Origin: J014 sp964486055
Lineage (GTDB): Bacteria > Acidobacteriota > Blastocatellia > Pyrinomonadales > Pyrinomonadaceae
Length of the DNA: 64,000 nt
Reading direction: 5' to 3'
Assembly: GCA_964486055.1 (NCBI GenBank)
Contig: CAZALE010000001.1
Span: 496,001-560,000 of the forward strand
The notes beneath the pieces were generated by a model, which was not told the DNA's origin, did no database searches, and was given only the letters and a program-made list of their open reading frames with translations. The position numbers and the translations under genes were made by a program. Shown here piece by piece: positions 35,429 to 44,805 of the stretch; within the stretch, counting starts at the first letter, position 1, and each line of letters opens with the position of its first letter.

Positions 35429-36307
35429 TCATGCATTTTTCTTCTTTTTGATAAAGTTCACAAATTTGAGTGAGAAAGTTTTAAAGTCTTCGGTTTTAAA
35501 GCTTCTATAAGCACGCAATAGTAAAGAGCGTTTTACCGTCGACTCATAGGTTCGAAGTTCAGTTATTAATCTTTGCTGATCATTGGCTATTTTCTCTAGT
35601 TCTTGCATGTTCTTGATAGATTCCAAACGTTCACCTAATACTTTGAAAAAGTTTCTTACCGTTGCTAATTCATTATCCTTTAATTGGAATATGAATTCTA
35701 TTTCGTTAGGTATCTGACTGCCGACGGCTAGTAAACCTAAGCCATGTCCGTGCAAGAATTCGAATGCAGGGAATTTTTCTGAGACCTCGTGCCAAAATTT
35801 ATGTACTCCAAAGTCGGCCTTACGTTCATTTGTATCATGAAAAAGAATTATTCCTTTATGAGACATTTTAGGAAGCCAGGTCTCAAAGTCATGTTTTACA
35901 GCTTCGTAGCTGTGAAAACCATCAATATGAAGTAAGTCAATCTCTCCATCCGCAAAGTGATCAACTGCCTCGTCGAATGTAGAACGAATCAGAGTAGAAA
36001 AACTAGCATAGAGAGGATCATGATACTGCTTTAGGCGCAAGAAATCTTCATCATCCAAATGGCCTGCATGTGGATCTCCTAACCACGAGTCAACAGCGTA
36101 AGCTTTAGTATCGAGATTCAATGACCTAATTGCTTGACAGAAAGCGCAGTAAGACACTCCTTTCCATGTTCCGAGTTCTACAAAAACCTTTGGTTTGACG
36201 GTAGAAATTAAGAAGAAAGCAAATGGCACATGTTCCATCCAAGCACTCTCAGCTATGAGGTTTGGATAAGATAAACAAATGGGATGTTCTAGGGGGTTAA
36301 ACTTCAC
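35429..36307 (-). CDS. class I SAM-dependent methyltransferase (Methyltransf_24-like)
   Basis: 292 residues. Motif I VELGTWKGVSYCAF binds SAM; the acidic residues in AYAVDSWLGD and IDLLHIDGFHSYEAVKHDFETW match small-molecule or sugar O-methyltransferases of the Methyltransf_24/CmcI type. After about residue 215 there is a coiled coil (ELEKIANDQQRLITELRTYE) and a basic C-terminus ending KKKKNA, possibly for membrane or partner contact. It starts 29 bases after the Tes-like gene, so it is in the same unit. The substrate is unknown; glycan or lipid headgroup methylation is a guess from context. Confidence 0.8.
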   Translation of the reverse strand: MKFNPLEHPICLSYPNLIAESAWMEHVPFAFFLISTVKPKVFVELGTWKGVSYCAFCQAIRSLNLDTKAYAVDSWLGDPHAGHLDDEDFLRLKQYHDPLYASFSTLIRSTFDEAVDHFADGEIDLLHIDGFHSYEAVKHDFETWLPKMSHKGIILFHDTNERKADFGVHKFWHEVSEKFPAFEFLHGHGLGLLAVGSQIPNEIEFIFQLKDNELATVRNFFKVLGERLESIKNMQELEKIANDQQRLITELRTYESTVKRSLLLRAYRSFKTEDFKTFSLKFVNFIKKKKNA

Positions 36308-36336
36308 AACTTTACTATCCAGCGATCAGAGTTAAT

Positions 36337-38304
36337 TTAGATAACTACTCTATCTTGAAAAGGCTGATCGATTGGGTCTTCCTCGATCAAATAGGGTGAA
36401 ATTTTTTCCTGTTCACTCGGTATTTTATTGATCACGGGTAGTACGATTGATTTAGCCTTCTGGATACCTGGCACTTTCTTACCTTTTGCATAGACCGGAT
36501 GCCTACCGTGATTTTTGTACCACTCAGCTACTGAAGCTGTCTTGTGCATATTCTCAATTATTTGTCTCCATCCAACACCAGTATTGTAAGCGCAGAAGCT
36601 TATTTCGCCCTCCTGAGTGCCATAGGGAATGACGCACATTTCTGTCCTTCGGAAGTCATACGTATAAAGATCTTGAAACCACATTCCTTCAATGCAGAGC
36701 ACTCTCCAAAGGTCAGCATCCGAGGTTGGCTGTTTCATGCGATCGTTACGATCTGAATTGGCGTTCGCTGAAGATGGTTTAAAGAGGTTTATTATCTGGG
36801 AAATTGGAAAGTCTCTTGGCGCTTTTTCTGGTTTATAATTTCGCATGATTGCCATGGCTAGCTGAGCCATGGTTAATTTTTTCCCACGAGCCGTATCGGT
36901 GATTACTGTTACATCTCTCATGAATTGTTCATAGTCGAAAAACTCAAATAAGGATTTCATCTCACCAGTTTTTTTGTTGACAACTACTAAAGTAAAGATT
37001 CCGCAATTAGGATGACAATTGCAGGCTGACCAGCCCCATGGGGCGTCAGCACCTTGTAGCATGTCCATGACACTTGTAAAAGCTGAATACGAGGAGAGAG
37101 GGAACCAATCTCTTAATGGCTGTAGGTCAACAAGGTCTTTTAGTTGATTTTGTAAATCATGAGCTAGAGCAGATAAGGTATAACGGTATTTTCTGCGGTT
37201 TTCATCTGAGATATCTTCGTCCCTACCGGTAAAGCTGACTGGCTGGAATGCTATTGTTTGGATCTTATCGATATTAGCTGCAGCAAAACGGACTATATCG
37301 CCGACAGAGTCATTGTTGATAGTATTTACTATTGTGGTTACCAGGGTAATCTTTATGCCGACAGAGGAGAGATTTTCTATAGCTTTCAGTTTCACATCGA
37401 ACAAATTCCCAACGCCTCTGTGCTTGTTTTTTTCCTCTCCAACCCCATCGAATTGAAGATAAACGCCGTGCTGACCTGCCTCTTTCGCCCTGTGGCAAAA
37501 TTCTATATCTTCAGCATAGCGGATTCCATTTGTAGCAGCGAGTATTCTGTAGAAACCTATACCTTTAGCGTATGAGACGGCATCAAGAAAATGCGGAGAT
37601 AAGGTTGGCTCACCACCAGAGAAGAGTATTATGATTTGACGGCGTGGTTTAAAGCTAACAGCCCTATCGAGTATTGCCTTTATATCCTCGAAAGAAGGTT
37701 CGTGAACGTAACCGACCTGATTAGCATCCATGAAACAAGGATTGCACATCATGTTACATCGATTAGTTAAATCGACAGTTAAGACAGCACCTCTGCCGAA
37801 TTGTATATTGGAAGTTCCATGGTGATGTATATGTGCATCATCTGCAGTCCTGAAATCGCGGCCGAAGAAAAGAGATTCTATTCTTTTAAGGAACTCTGCA
37901 TCAGTAGCTAGAATATCCTCAAAAAAACCATGTGTAGGACAGGTCTTACGAATAAATATCTTTCCATCTTCTTCAATTAGTTGCGCCTTTATTTCACCAG
38001 GATGTGAAAACATCAGTATTTCGAGAGGTATTTCACCCTTAATCACTTCTTCACGGACAATCTTTACACATTTTGGGCACAGAGAGTCTGTTTCTCGCGG
38101 AAATCCTAATGGAGGGCGCGTTCTCTCATAAGATTTTAAGAGAGGAGCTGGAGCCCATTTAGGATGTATGGACTTACCCTCAGGCAATGCTGTGTTTACT
38201 GCTTGAAATGTCTTCCAACTTAAATCGGCTAGCTTAGCAGCAAGTTTGGAGCTAAAGTTTATTTTTGATTGTCCTTCTCCTCGTCGAAAGTTATCTATGA
38301 ACAT
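36337..38304 (-). CDS. radical SAM protein resembling tetraether synthase (Tes)
   Basis: 655 residues; GGAGG upstream of ATG 38304. N-terminal rubredoxin-like pairs CPKC (76-79) and CPTHG (122-126), radical SAM motif CNMMCNPC (C183, C187, C190), FSGGEPTL (228-235), YLQFDG (282-287), an extra cluster motif CNCHPNC (428-434), and C-terminal MCVIPYGTQ ... ISFCAYN (Cys 557 and 571). This Cys layout, with a mononuclear iron site plus several 4Fe-4S clusters, is that of archaeal Tes (MJ0619), which joins lipid tails by C-C bonds. Blastocatellia make the membrane-spanning iso-diabolic acid, which needs the same chemistry. The protein is longer than archaeal Tes (about 500). Family is fairly sure, substrate inferred. 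Confidence 0.75.
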   Translation of the reverse strand: MFIDNFRRGEGQSKINFSSKLAAKLADLSWKTFQAVNTALPEGKSIHPKWAPAPLLKSYERTRPPLGFPRETDSLCPKCVKIVREEVIKGEIPLEILMFSHPGEIKAQLIEEDGKIFIRKTCPTHGFFEDILATDAEFLKRIESLFFGRDFRTADDAHIHHHGTSNIQFGRGAVLTVDLTNRCNMMCNPCFMDANQVGYVHEPSFEDIKAILDRAVSFKPRRQIIILFSGGEPTLSPHFLDAVSYAKGIGFYRILAATNGIRYAEDIEFCHRAKEAGQHGVYLQFDGVGEEKNKHRGVGNLFDVKLKAIENLSSVGIKITLVTTIVNTINNDSVGDIVRFAAANIDKIQTIAFQPVSFTGRDEDISDENRRKYRYTLSALAHDLQNQLKDLVDLQPLRDWFPLSSYSAFTSVMDMLQGADAPWGWSACNCHPNCGIFTLVVVNKKTGEMKSLFEFFDYEQFMRDVTVITDTARGKKLTMAQLAMAIMRNYKPEKAPRDFPISQIINLFKPSSANANSDRNDRMKQPTSDADLWRVLCIEGMWFQDLYTYDFRRTEMCVIPYGTQEGEISFCAYNTGVGWRQIIENMHKTASVAEWYKNHGRHPVYAKGKKVPGIQKAKSIVLPVINKIPSEQEKISPYLIEEDPIDQPFQDRVVI

Positions 38305-38452
38305 AACTCCTCCTCGATATTTGTCAGCTCAACACTTTTTTCGACGATTAAGCATTTCTTCAGTAAAGTTCGAATCGTTTCAGAATGGATTCTACCGAAG
38401 TAGTTCCCACACAAACCAAAAGTATCAGATTCGGTGACGTTTAATCAAGCTA

Positions 38453-39178
38453 TCATATGAGCTGATGACTTTCGGGCATCATCGCTATTTCAGCCACCAC
38501 TGCGTTATCATTCTGTGTAGCTGCAAAGAAGATGGCTTTAGCTGCGTCCTCGACGGTCAACATTTTTGATCTATCCACTCTCATCGTGGTTATGTTATCC
38601 CAGAAATTCGAATCGACGCCTCCGAAATACATGAGGGAAAATTTTATTCCGAACCTTTTGTATTCCTCTTTTAGACATTTAACAAGGCCTGTCAATCCAT
38701 ATTTTGCCGCACAGTAAACAGAGGCTTGAGCCATAGGTGCTTTTCCCAAAACCCCTGGGATGACAATTATCTTACCAGCCTTTCTTTGCGCCATTATTGG
38801 TAGTGAAGTCCTTAAAACTAGAAAAGCACTTTTAAGGTTATAGTCTATGCTAGCTTGGAAATCCTCCAGTGTCAGTTCAGCAAAAGGCTTAATGACCCCA
38901 AGTCCAGCGGCATGAACTAACACATCGATTCCGCCGAATCTCTTCACAGTTTCATTAATCAACAAATTGACATCGGATTCGACGGTGGCATCAGCTTCCA
39001 TCGCTAGAACATTTTGATTGCCCTTTGAATTTAACTTATACTCAAGCTCCATTAATTCTGCAAAGTTTCTGGAGCAGATCGTTAAGTTAGCTCCCGCATC
39101 CGAGAAAATCTCGGCTGCAGCGCGGCCTATACCACGGCCGGCCCCAACTATCAATACAGTCTTGTTCTCAAATTCCAT
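38453..39178 (-). CDS. short-chain dehydrogenase/reductase (SDR)
   Basis: 241 residues from ATG 39178, which has GGGAAGG just upstream; a further 10 codons to 39208 are open but unneeded. Classical SDR: VGAGRGIGRAAAEIF for NAD(P), HAAGLGV (NAAG-like), and the active site YCAAKYG (Y-x3-K). Resembles FabG/3-oxoacyl reductase-type enzymes, but the substrate is not evident. It precedes the Tes-like gene by 148 bases on the same strand and may belong to the same lipid-related group. Confidence 0.85.
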   Translation of the reverse strand: MEFENKTVLIVGAGRGIGRAAAEIFSDAGANLTICSRNFAELMELEYKLNSKGNQNVLAMEADATVESDVNLLINETVKRFGGIDVLVHAAGLGVIKPFAELTLEDFQASIDYNLKSAFLVLRTSLPIMAQRKAGKIIVIPGVLGKAPMAQASVYCAAKYGLTGLVKCLKEEYKRFGIKFSLMYFGGVDSNFWDNITTMRVDRSKMLTVEDAAKAIFFAATQNDNAVVAEIAMMPESHQLI

Positions 39179-39625
39179 AAGCCTTCCCCAGCTCGCTAAG
39201 TATTTCAAGACAAAAGTTTAGCCAAAACTATTTTAAAATGCATTTCAAATCTCGGTTAGATTGTAATTTTTTGATCTATTTCTCTCATGCAGCGAAATTT
39301 ACTACACTCTATCAAGTTTAAAGAATTAGGACTCTAAGATAACGTAATTTATCGAGTTTCTATTCTCAAAAGCCATAATTTATCAGCATGGCAATGATGT
39401 AGTAAAGAAACCAGCTTAAGCTTTAAGCCTAGTTTTTATCAGTTTTATGCGATGCGGATCGACTGGAGCATTTATGAGATTGACAAGCTATTGATTTTTA
39501 TAGCGATTTTCAGGCTGTGAGCTGAAGCCAGCATTTCCTATACTGGAATTTATCGAGAATTAAAGCAGTTAAGTAATTAAAAAATGACCTGATATTACTT
39601 GTGGTCTGACTCATGCTTACGTTGT
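39179..39625. other. 447-base intergenic region between pilT and the SDR gene
   Basis: AT-rich with no gene, terminator-type hairpin or clear promoter recognised. It separates pilT from the SDR/Tes/methyltransferase group, all on the minus strand, so the promoter of that group should be in it. Confidence 0.4.
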
Positions 39626-41392
39626 TTAGATTCTAAAACCGTTTTTTTGTAGTAGCGTTTCAAAACCTGTTTTATCTACCGCCTTTAGGTAAGCGTCACG
39701 AGGTTCGACTATTCCTTTCTTGACTAATTCGAGCAGTGAATCGTTGAGAGTGACCATGCCTATGGACTTGCCGGTTTGCATTGCAGATGGTATCTGAAAA
39801 GTCTTTCCCTCACGGATTAAATTTGAAATCGCATGGGTAACTATCAGTATTTCAAATGCTGCTACTCTACCTCCGCCCTTCTTCGGAAGTAGAGTTTGAG
39901 CGATTACAGCCCTTAAGGATTCGGAGAGCATGACGCGGATTTGTTGCTGACGGTCTGAAGGGAACTGGTCAATGATTCTGTCAACGGTGCTCGCTGCCGA
40001 GGACGTATGAAGTGTGCCGAAGACTAAATGGCCAGTCTCTGCTGTCTCTATCGCGATTGCTATTGTTTCAAGATCACGCATCTCTCCGACCAAGACGATA
40101 TCAGGATCCTCTCGCAGTGCAGCACGAAGTGCGTCTTTGAAACTTTTGGTATGACTATGAACTTCACGTTGATTTACGAGACATTTCTTATTTTCATGAA
40201 CGAATTCTATTGGATCCTCAATGGTAATTATGTGATCTTCGCGATTTTGATTTATGAAATCGACCAGTGAGGCAAGTGTAGTGGATTTTCCGGAACCCGT
40301 CGGTCCTGTCACAACTATCAAACCTTTTGGTAGAAAACATAAATCCGTAACCGCCTTTGGTAAGCCTAATTGATCTGGTGAGATTATCTGTGTCGGTATG
40401 AGGCGAAAAACGCCTCCCATGCCTTTTCTATCGCGAAATATATTAACACGAAAGCGTGCGACTCCTGGCATTTCGTAGGAAAAATCCGTATCATTTCTTT
40501 CATTGAATTCATCTTTATTTTTCTGAGGCGTTATCGAGAGCAAAAGCTCTTTTACTTTTTCTGAGGAGAGGGGACTGGAGACACCAGGAAAAGGCATTAT
40601 TTTGCCATCTTTTCTTATCATCGGAATGACAGCTGATGAAAGATGTAGGTCTGAGGCTCCGAGTTCTTTTAATTTATAAAACATGGATTCCATTTGCGAC
40701 TTTGGATCGTTTCCTTGCATGAAAATACCTCCTGGATTTGTTGTTTCTGTCATTTTTTGTCCTTTCGATACGTTTTGAGGGATCTCATCATAGGATGAGT
40801 AAATCTCTTGAGGACGCAAAGGTGGTTCATATGTCGCATTGTCTGAGAATTTAGTTATGAACTCTGGATCGTTTAGCGACGTTACCTCAACTTTATAATC
40901 TTCGGATCCATCATCTTCTGTATTTTCTAAGTTTTCGATGATTATCTCTGGTTGAAAAACGGAAGTCTTAGAAGCATCTGTCTTCTGAGCTGGATGATGG
41001 TTAGTGTCTTCTGCATTCGAATATTGACCGCTCGTAGCCTGTCCGGCTAATGGTAAAGACTCATTCAAAGTCTTTTGTTTCTGCTCAGATATTGCAGCAG
41101 GACGGATGGTTACATTGAAACCCAGCGGCGATTTTTTTACTAAAAATCTGAATCTGCCGAGTTTATGTGGGATCTCGAACTCTACCTCAGTTTTGTTCGG
41201 TAACTCGAGCTTAATATCATTCGGTATGAGTGGAAAAATCATCACGCTAATTTGCGAGCCCAAAATAGGCGCTGAATCTATCTCTCTTGTATTGCCAGCA
41301 ATTAGAACGTAGGGGATTTTGTTCGGTTCTAAATGCAATTCATTCGCTTTTAAGGAAACGACTTTTTGGAGATATTCGTTGAGTTTGTCCAT
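39626..41392 (-). CDS. pilT: PilT-type pilus retraction ATPase with duplicated N-terminal domain
   Basis: 588 residues. The C-terminal ~360 are a canonical PilT: ASDLHLSS N-domain (about 234-340), Walker A GPTGSGKST (363-371), IEDPIEF Asp box, FGTLHTSSAASTVDRIID, and NLIREGKTFQIPSAMQTG. PilT hexamers pull back type IV pili from the inner-membrane cytoplasmic face. The first ~100 residues look like a second, diverged copy of the PilT N-domain (ANELHLEPNKIPYVLIAG, GRFRFLVKK). A low-complexity linker of about 130 residues separates the two. The ATG at 41392 has no Shine-Dalgarno, while in-frame Met225 has a perfect one. Confidence 0.88.
   Translation of the reverse strand: MDKLNEYLQKVVSLKANELHLEPNKIPYVLIAGNTREIDSAPILGSQISVMIFPLIPNDIKLELPNKTEVEFEIPHKLGRFRFLVKKSPLGFNVTIRPAAISEQKQKTLNESLPLAGQATSGQYSNAEDTNHHPAQKTDASKTSVFQPEIIIENLENTEDDGSEDYKVEVTSLNDPEFITKFSDNATYEPPLRPQEIYSSYDEIPQNVSKGQKMTETTNPGGIFMQGNDPKSQMESMFYKLKELGASDLHLSSAVIPMIRKDGKIMPFPGVSSPLSSEKVKELLLSITPQKNKDEFNERNDTDFSYEMPGVARFRVNIFRDRKGMGGVFRLIPTQIISPDQLGLPKAVTDLCFLPKGLIVVTGPTGSGKSTTLASLVDFINQNREDHIITIEDPIEFVHENKKCLVNQREVHSHTKSFKDALRAALREDPDIVLVGEMRDLETIAIAIETAETGHLVFGTLHTSSAASTVDRIIDQFPSDRQQQIRVMLSESLRAVIAQTLLPKKGGGRVAAFEILIVTHAISNLIREGKTFQIPSAMQTGKSIGMVTLNDSLLELVKKGIVEPRDAYLKAVDKTGFETLLQKNGFRI
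40718..40733 (-). promoter_or_regulatory. internal ribosome binding site and start inside pilT
   Basis: On the minus strand AGGAGGT (40733-40727) stands 6 bases before an in-frame ATG (40720-40718, Met225), which would give a 364-residue PilT of normal length. Another in-frame Met (214) has AAAGGA upstream. The annotated first ATG has neither. Confidence 0.6.
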
Positions 41393-41416
41393 AGGCTTTG
41401 CGTATGTGACGAATTC

Positions 41417-41436
41417 GGCTCTGAAAGTATAGAGCC
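41417..41436. promoter_or_regulatory. inverted repeat GGCTCT-N8-AGAGCC upstream of pilT
   Basis: GGCTCT at 41417-41422 and AGAGCC at 41431-41436 lie 25-44 bases before the pilT start. The loop includes TATACT on the minus strand, a possible -10. It could be an operator or an RNA hairpin in the leader. Confidence 0.35.
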
Positions 41437-41551
41437 AGAAAAAAGCTTAACACAACAAACATTGTTTGTCATCAAAAATCTTGCTTAAACGAATTAATTT
41501 CTAGGTCAGTCGCGCACTTTTAGTTTAGGCAGTGTAACTAAAGGAGATTCT

Positions 41552-41689
41552 ATGCTATTAAGACTGGGTAAAATCGTGAAAAATCTAATTGACACTGGCA
41601 AGACTTGCATGACGTTAGATTTAGATCAGCAGATTTGCTGCGATGAGCGATTGATCTGCTCTAAGCGGGATTATCAATTTATGCACTAG
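41552..41689 (+). CDS. candidate 45-residue Cys-containing small protein
   Basis: A short ORF in the gap between pilT and the decarboxylase, on the opposite strand to both. AAGGAGA at 41541-41547 is spaced 4-5 bases from the ATG. The peptide starts MLLRLGKIVKNLIDTGK and has four Cys (KTC, ICC, LIC), with a basic N-terminus and an acidic middle (LDLDQQ). There is no clear signal peptide. Its TAG (41687-41689) overlaps the decarboxylase stop (41686-41688) tail to tail. The ribosome site and position are the only support; conservation was not testable. Confidence 0.35.
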   Translation: MLLRLGKIVKNLIDTGKTCMTLDLDQQICCDERLICSKRDYQFMH

Positions 41690-43134
41690 GTTGATGATTT
41701 ACGAGAGATTAAATTGAGACTTTCCTGGTATGCATCATTAAGCAATTTCCAAATTTTTTTCAGGTGTCGCTCTTCAGTTCTCAGACTGCCTATGGAGATT
41801 CGTAAGGCTAATTTATCTCCGAGCTTTGTGTGAGAGATATAGGCTTGACCGCTTGAGTTTATCGTGTTCATTATATTTTCATTGAGTGCGTTTAGCTCTG
41901 CTTCAGATAGATTCTCAACAAATGCTCTGAAGCAGACTAGTGCAAAGTTTACAGGAGCTAAAAGCTGGAAATTGTCTGAATTCGTAATCCATTCAGCCAA
42001 CAAACGAGCCAGTCGACAGTCCTCGCGTACGCGTTGCTGCATTCCTTGCCTTCCGAAGTATCTAATGATGAACCATAATTTTAGTGAACGAAAGCGCCTG
42101 CCCAACTGAATTCCGTAGTCCATTTGATTTATAACGTTTTCAGTCGTCCTCAGGTACTCTGGAACGAGAGAAAAGGCTTCCCTTAATAGACTCATGTCTT
42201 TGACATATAGAATTGATAGATCGAATGGAGTAAACAGCCATTTGTGCGGATTTATTACTATAGAATCCGCATTTTGCCATCCTTCGAAGTGATATTGCAT
42301 TTCAGGTAATATAGCCGCAGCTCCAGCGTAAGCAGCGTCGATATGTAGGAAAAGATTATTGTCATGACAGACGTCGGCGATTGTTTTTACTTGATCAACA
42401 CTTGTTGTGGATGTCGTGCCAATGGTGGCAACTACGCAGAATGGAAGATATCCCTTTTCTCTGTCTTCCTGTATTTTCATCCTCAGCAAATCGGGTTTCA
42501 TTCTGAACAGTTCATCGGTCGGGATTTTGACTATTGATTTTTTCCCGAATCCCATAAGTATGGCAGCTTTATCAACTGAAGAATGAGCATGTTCAGAGCA
42601 GTAAAGACGGAAAGATGGGAGATTAGACAAGCCATTTTCGCGAGTCTCGGGGGCAATTCGTTGCCGTGCCATTGTCAAAGCGTGAAGTGTTGAGATTGAT
42701 GCAGTGTCATAGATTATACCATCAAAACTTGATGGGAGTCCTAGCATGTCTCGGAGCCATGTTGTCGTAACTTGTTCTAGTTCTGTAGAGGCTGGAGCTG
42801 TCCTCCAGAGCATCGCTTTCATGTCAAAAGCAGATGCCAGCATATCGGCAAATATACCAACTGCAGATGCCGAGGTAGAAAATAAACCATGGAAATTGGG
42901 ATGATTCCAATGGGTAACGGCTGGCAGGATCAATCTTTGAAAGTCTGCAAAAATCTCCTCAAAATTCTCGCCATGCTCAGGAGCGGCAGCAGGAAGAGAG
43001 TTTTTGAGTTCGTTCGGTTTATTTTGGGATAAAACTGGAAAATTTTCTATTTGCTCGAAATAATCAGCGATCCAATCGATGATCTCATGACCGTACTTGC
43101 AGAATTGTGCGCTTGGGATATCGCCTAAACTCAT
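41686..43134 (-). CDS. PLP-dependent aromatic-L-amino-acid decarboxylase family
   Basis: 482 residues, group II decarboxylase. N-terminal FHGLFSTSASAVGIFADMLASAF, WRTAPASTELEQVTT, CSEHAHSSVDKAA (His stacking on PLP), HIDAAYAGAAAILPE and the PLP lysine in NPHKWLFTPFDLS are all present, as is LGRRFRSLKLWFIIRYFG. Relatives decarboxylate Tyr, Trp, Phe or DOPA to amines. The substrate is not settled by sequence, though the close APC permeases fit an amino-acid/amine exchange. It diverges from the first permease across about 119 bases. Confidence 0.9.
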   Translation of the reverse strand: MSLGDIPSAQFCKYGHEIIDWIADYFEQIENFPVLSQNKPNELKNSLPAAAPEHGENFEEIFADFQRLILPAVTHWNHPNFHGLFSTSASAVGIFADMLASAFDMKAMLWRTAPASTELEQVTTTWLRDMLGLPSSFDGIIYDTASISTLHALTMARQRIAPETRENGLSNLPSFRLYCSEHAHSSVDKAAILMGFGKKSIVKIPTDELFRMKPDLLRMKIQEDREKGYLPFCVVATIGTTSTTSVDQVKTIADVCHDNNLFLHIDAAYAGAAAILPEMQYHFEGWQNADSIVINPHKWLFTPFDLSILYVKDMSLLREAFSLVPEYLRTTENVINQMDYGIQLGRRFRSLKLWFIIRYFGRQGMQQRVREDCRLARLLAEWITNSDNFQLLAPVNFALVCFRAFVENLSEAELNALNENIMNTINSSGQAYISHTKLGDKLALRISIGSLRTEERHLKKIWKLLNDAYQESLNLISRKSST

Positions 43135-43253
43135 AGACTTGACAAAAAATTGAAGAAAGGGCTAAAGAAATGTTATCTGTTGACTCGACAAATCTCAAGG
43201 TAAAGTGTAATATCTGAAACGATTGTCTCGCCTAATTTTTGTGGATTTTGGTT

Positions 43254-44777
43254 ATGTCGGCTGAAGCTATTAAGTTAGAGAAGTCGGATGAAGGCTTTGT
43301 TCGTGGACTAGGTTTAGTTGATTCAACCATGATTGTTGCAGGTTCGATGATAGGCTCTGGCATCTTCATCGTATCTGCAGATATCGCTAGGCAAACAGGT
43401 TCTCCGGGTGGATTGTTGATAACTTGGGTCATAACTGGCTTATTGACAATCTTCGCGGCACTGAGCTATGGAGAACTTGCTGCGATGATGCCAAAGGCTG
43501 GTGGCCAATATGTCTATCTCAGAGAGAGTTATTCACCTTTGTGGGGTTTTTTGTACGGATGGACATTATTTTTGGTCATACAAACTGGTACCATCGCGGC
43601 CGTAGCCGTTGCTTTTGCACGATTTTTGGGTGTTTTGCTGCCATCGATTTCAGCTGAAAACTACATAATCTCACCTATTCACCTGTCTTCAAATTACGCT
43701 GTTTCACTTTCGACCCAACAACTGATCGCGATACTGATGATAGTTCTATTAACTGCCTTAAACATGCAAGGTTTAGCACTTGGTAAGTGGATTCAAAATC
43801 TTTTTACCTCAGCGAAAACATTAGCTCTTATTGCTCTGATACTGCTAGGGATTTTTGTTGGAGGAGCCGCAGGAACATTTGCTTATAACTGGGAGAACTT
43901 GTTTGTAGCCCATAATCCGGCAACTATAAAACCTGATTACTTTACGAATTTTCTTCCTGAGGTTACTGTCAATAGTGGGCTTTGGGGATTTATAGTCGCT
44001 TACTGTGTAGCTCAAGTAGGTTCATTATTTTCCGCAGATGCATGGAACAACATAACTTTCACGGCCGGAGAGGTTAAAAAGCCGGAAAGAAATATCCCTC
44101 TCTCTTTGGCTCTAGGCACAGGCTTAGTAATAACTCTCTATGTCCTTGCTAATTTTGCTTATTTAAACACCCTTACAATTGAGCAAATTCAGACTGCCCC
44201 AGATGATAGAGTTGGGACTGCTGCGTTGCAGGTCATTTTTGGAGATTGGGGAGCAACTCTAATGGCTATTGCCATCATAATTTCTACTTTTGGTTGCAAT
44301 AATGGTCTTGTACTTGCTGGAGCGAGGGTTTATTACGCAATGGCGAAAGACAATCTATTTTTCAGTGCCACTGGTAAGCTAAATAAGAATCACGTGCCGG
44401 CAGTAGCCCTAGTTCTGCAAGGAATATGGACATGTATATTGGTCCTGCCTAGAACTGTCTATAACGAAGGTGGAGCCGTAAAATACGGAAATCTATATAG
44501 CACTCTACTAGATTATGTAGTTTTTGCTGTCCTGATATTTTACATTTTGACAATAATTGGCTTATTTATTTTGCGTAGGAAGCGACCAGATGCCGATAGA
44601 CCTTATAAAGCATTCGGTTATCCAGTGGTTCCTGTGATTTATATTTTAGCTGCTGGCTTGATATCTTTAGTGCTATTATTTTATAAACCCAAGACTTCTT
44701 TACCTGGTTTGTTAATCGTACTAACAGGCGTGCCTATTTACTTTATCTGGAAAAGAATAAATCAAAAGCAATCATAA
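43254..44777 (+). CDS. APC-family amino acid permease (LAT-like)
   Basis: 507 residues from ATG 43254; a TTG at 43239 is the only earlier start. About 12 membrane spans. TM1 contains the unwound substrate site VAGSMIGSGIFIVSADIA, and YGELAAMMPKAGGQYVYLRE in TM3 is typical of the L-type group of the amino acid-polyamine-cation superfamily. It is the first of three permeases in a row and diverges from the decarboxylase, suggesting uptake of its substrate or exchange for the amine. Confidence 0.88.
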   Translation: MSAEAIKLEKSDEGFVRGLGLVDSTMIVAGSMIGSGIFIVSADIARQTGSPGGLLITWVITGLLTIFAALSYGELAAMMPKAGGQYVYLRESYSPLWGFLYGWTLFLVIQTGTIAAVAVAFARFLGVLLPSISAENYIISPIHLSSNYAVSLSTQQLIAILMIVLLTALNMQGLALGKWIQNLFTSAKTLALIALILLGIFVGGAAGTFAYNWENLFVAHNPATIKPDYFTNFLPEVTVNSGLWGFIVAYCVAQVGSLFSADAWNNITFTAGEVKKPERNIPLSLALGTGLVITLYVLANFAYLNTLTIEQIQTAPDDRVGTAALQVIFGDWGATLMAIAIIISTFGCNNGLVLAGARVYYAMAKDNLFFSATGKLNKNHVPAVALVLQGIWTCILVLPRTVYNEGGAVKYGNLYSTLLDYVVFAVLIFYILTIIGLFILRRKRPDADRPYKAFGYPVVPVIYILAAGLISLVLLFYKPKTSLPGLLIVLTGVPIYFIWKRINQKQS

Positions 44778-44805
44778 AAATAATCTCTTAGATAAGGAGG
44801 CGTAA

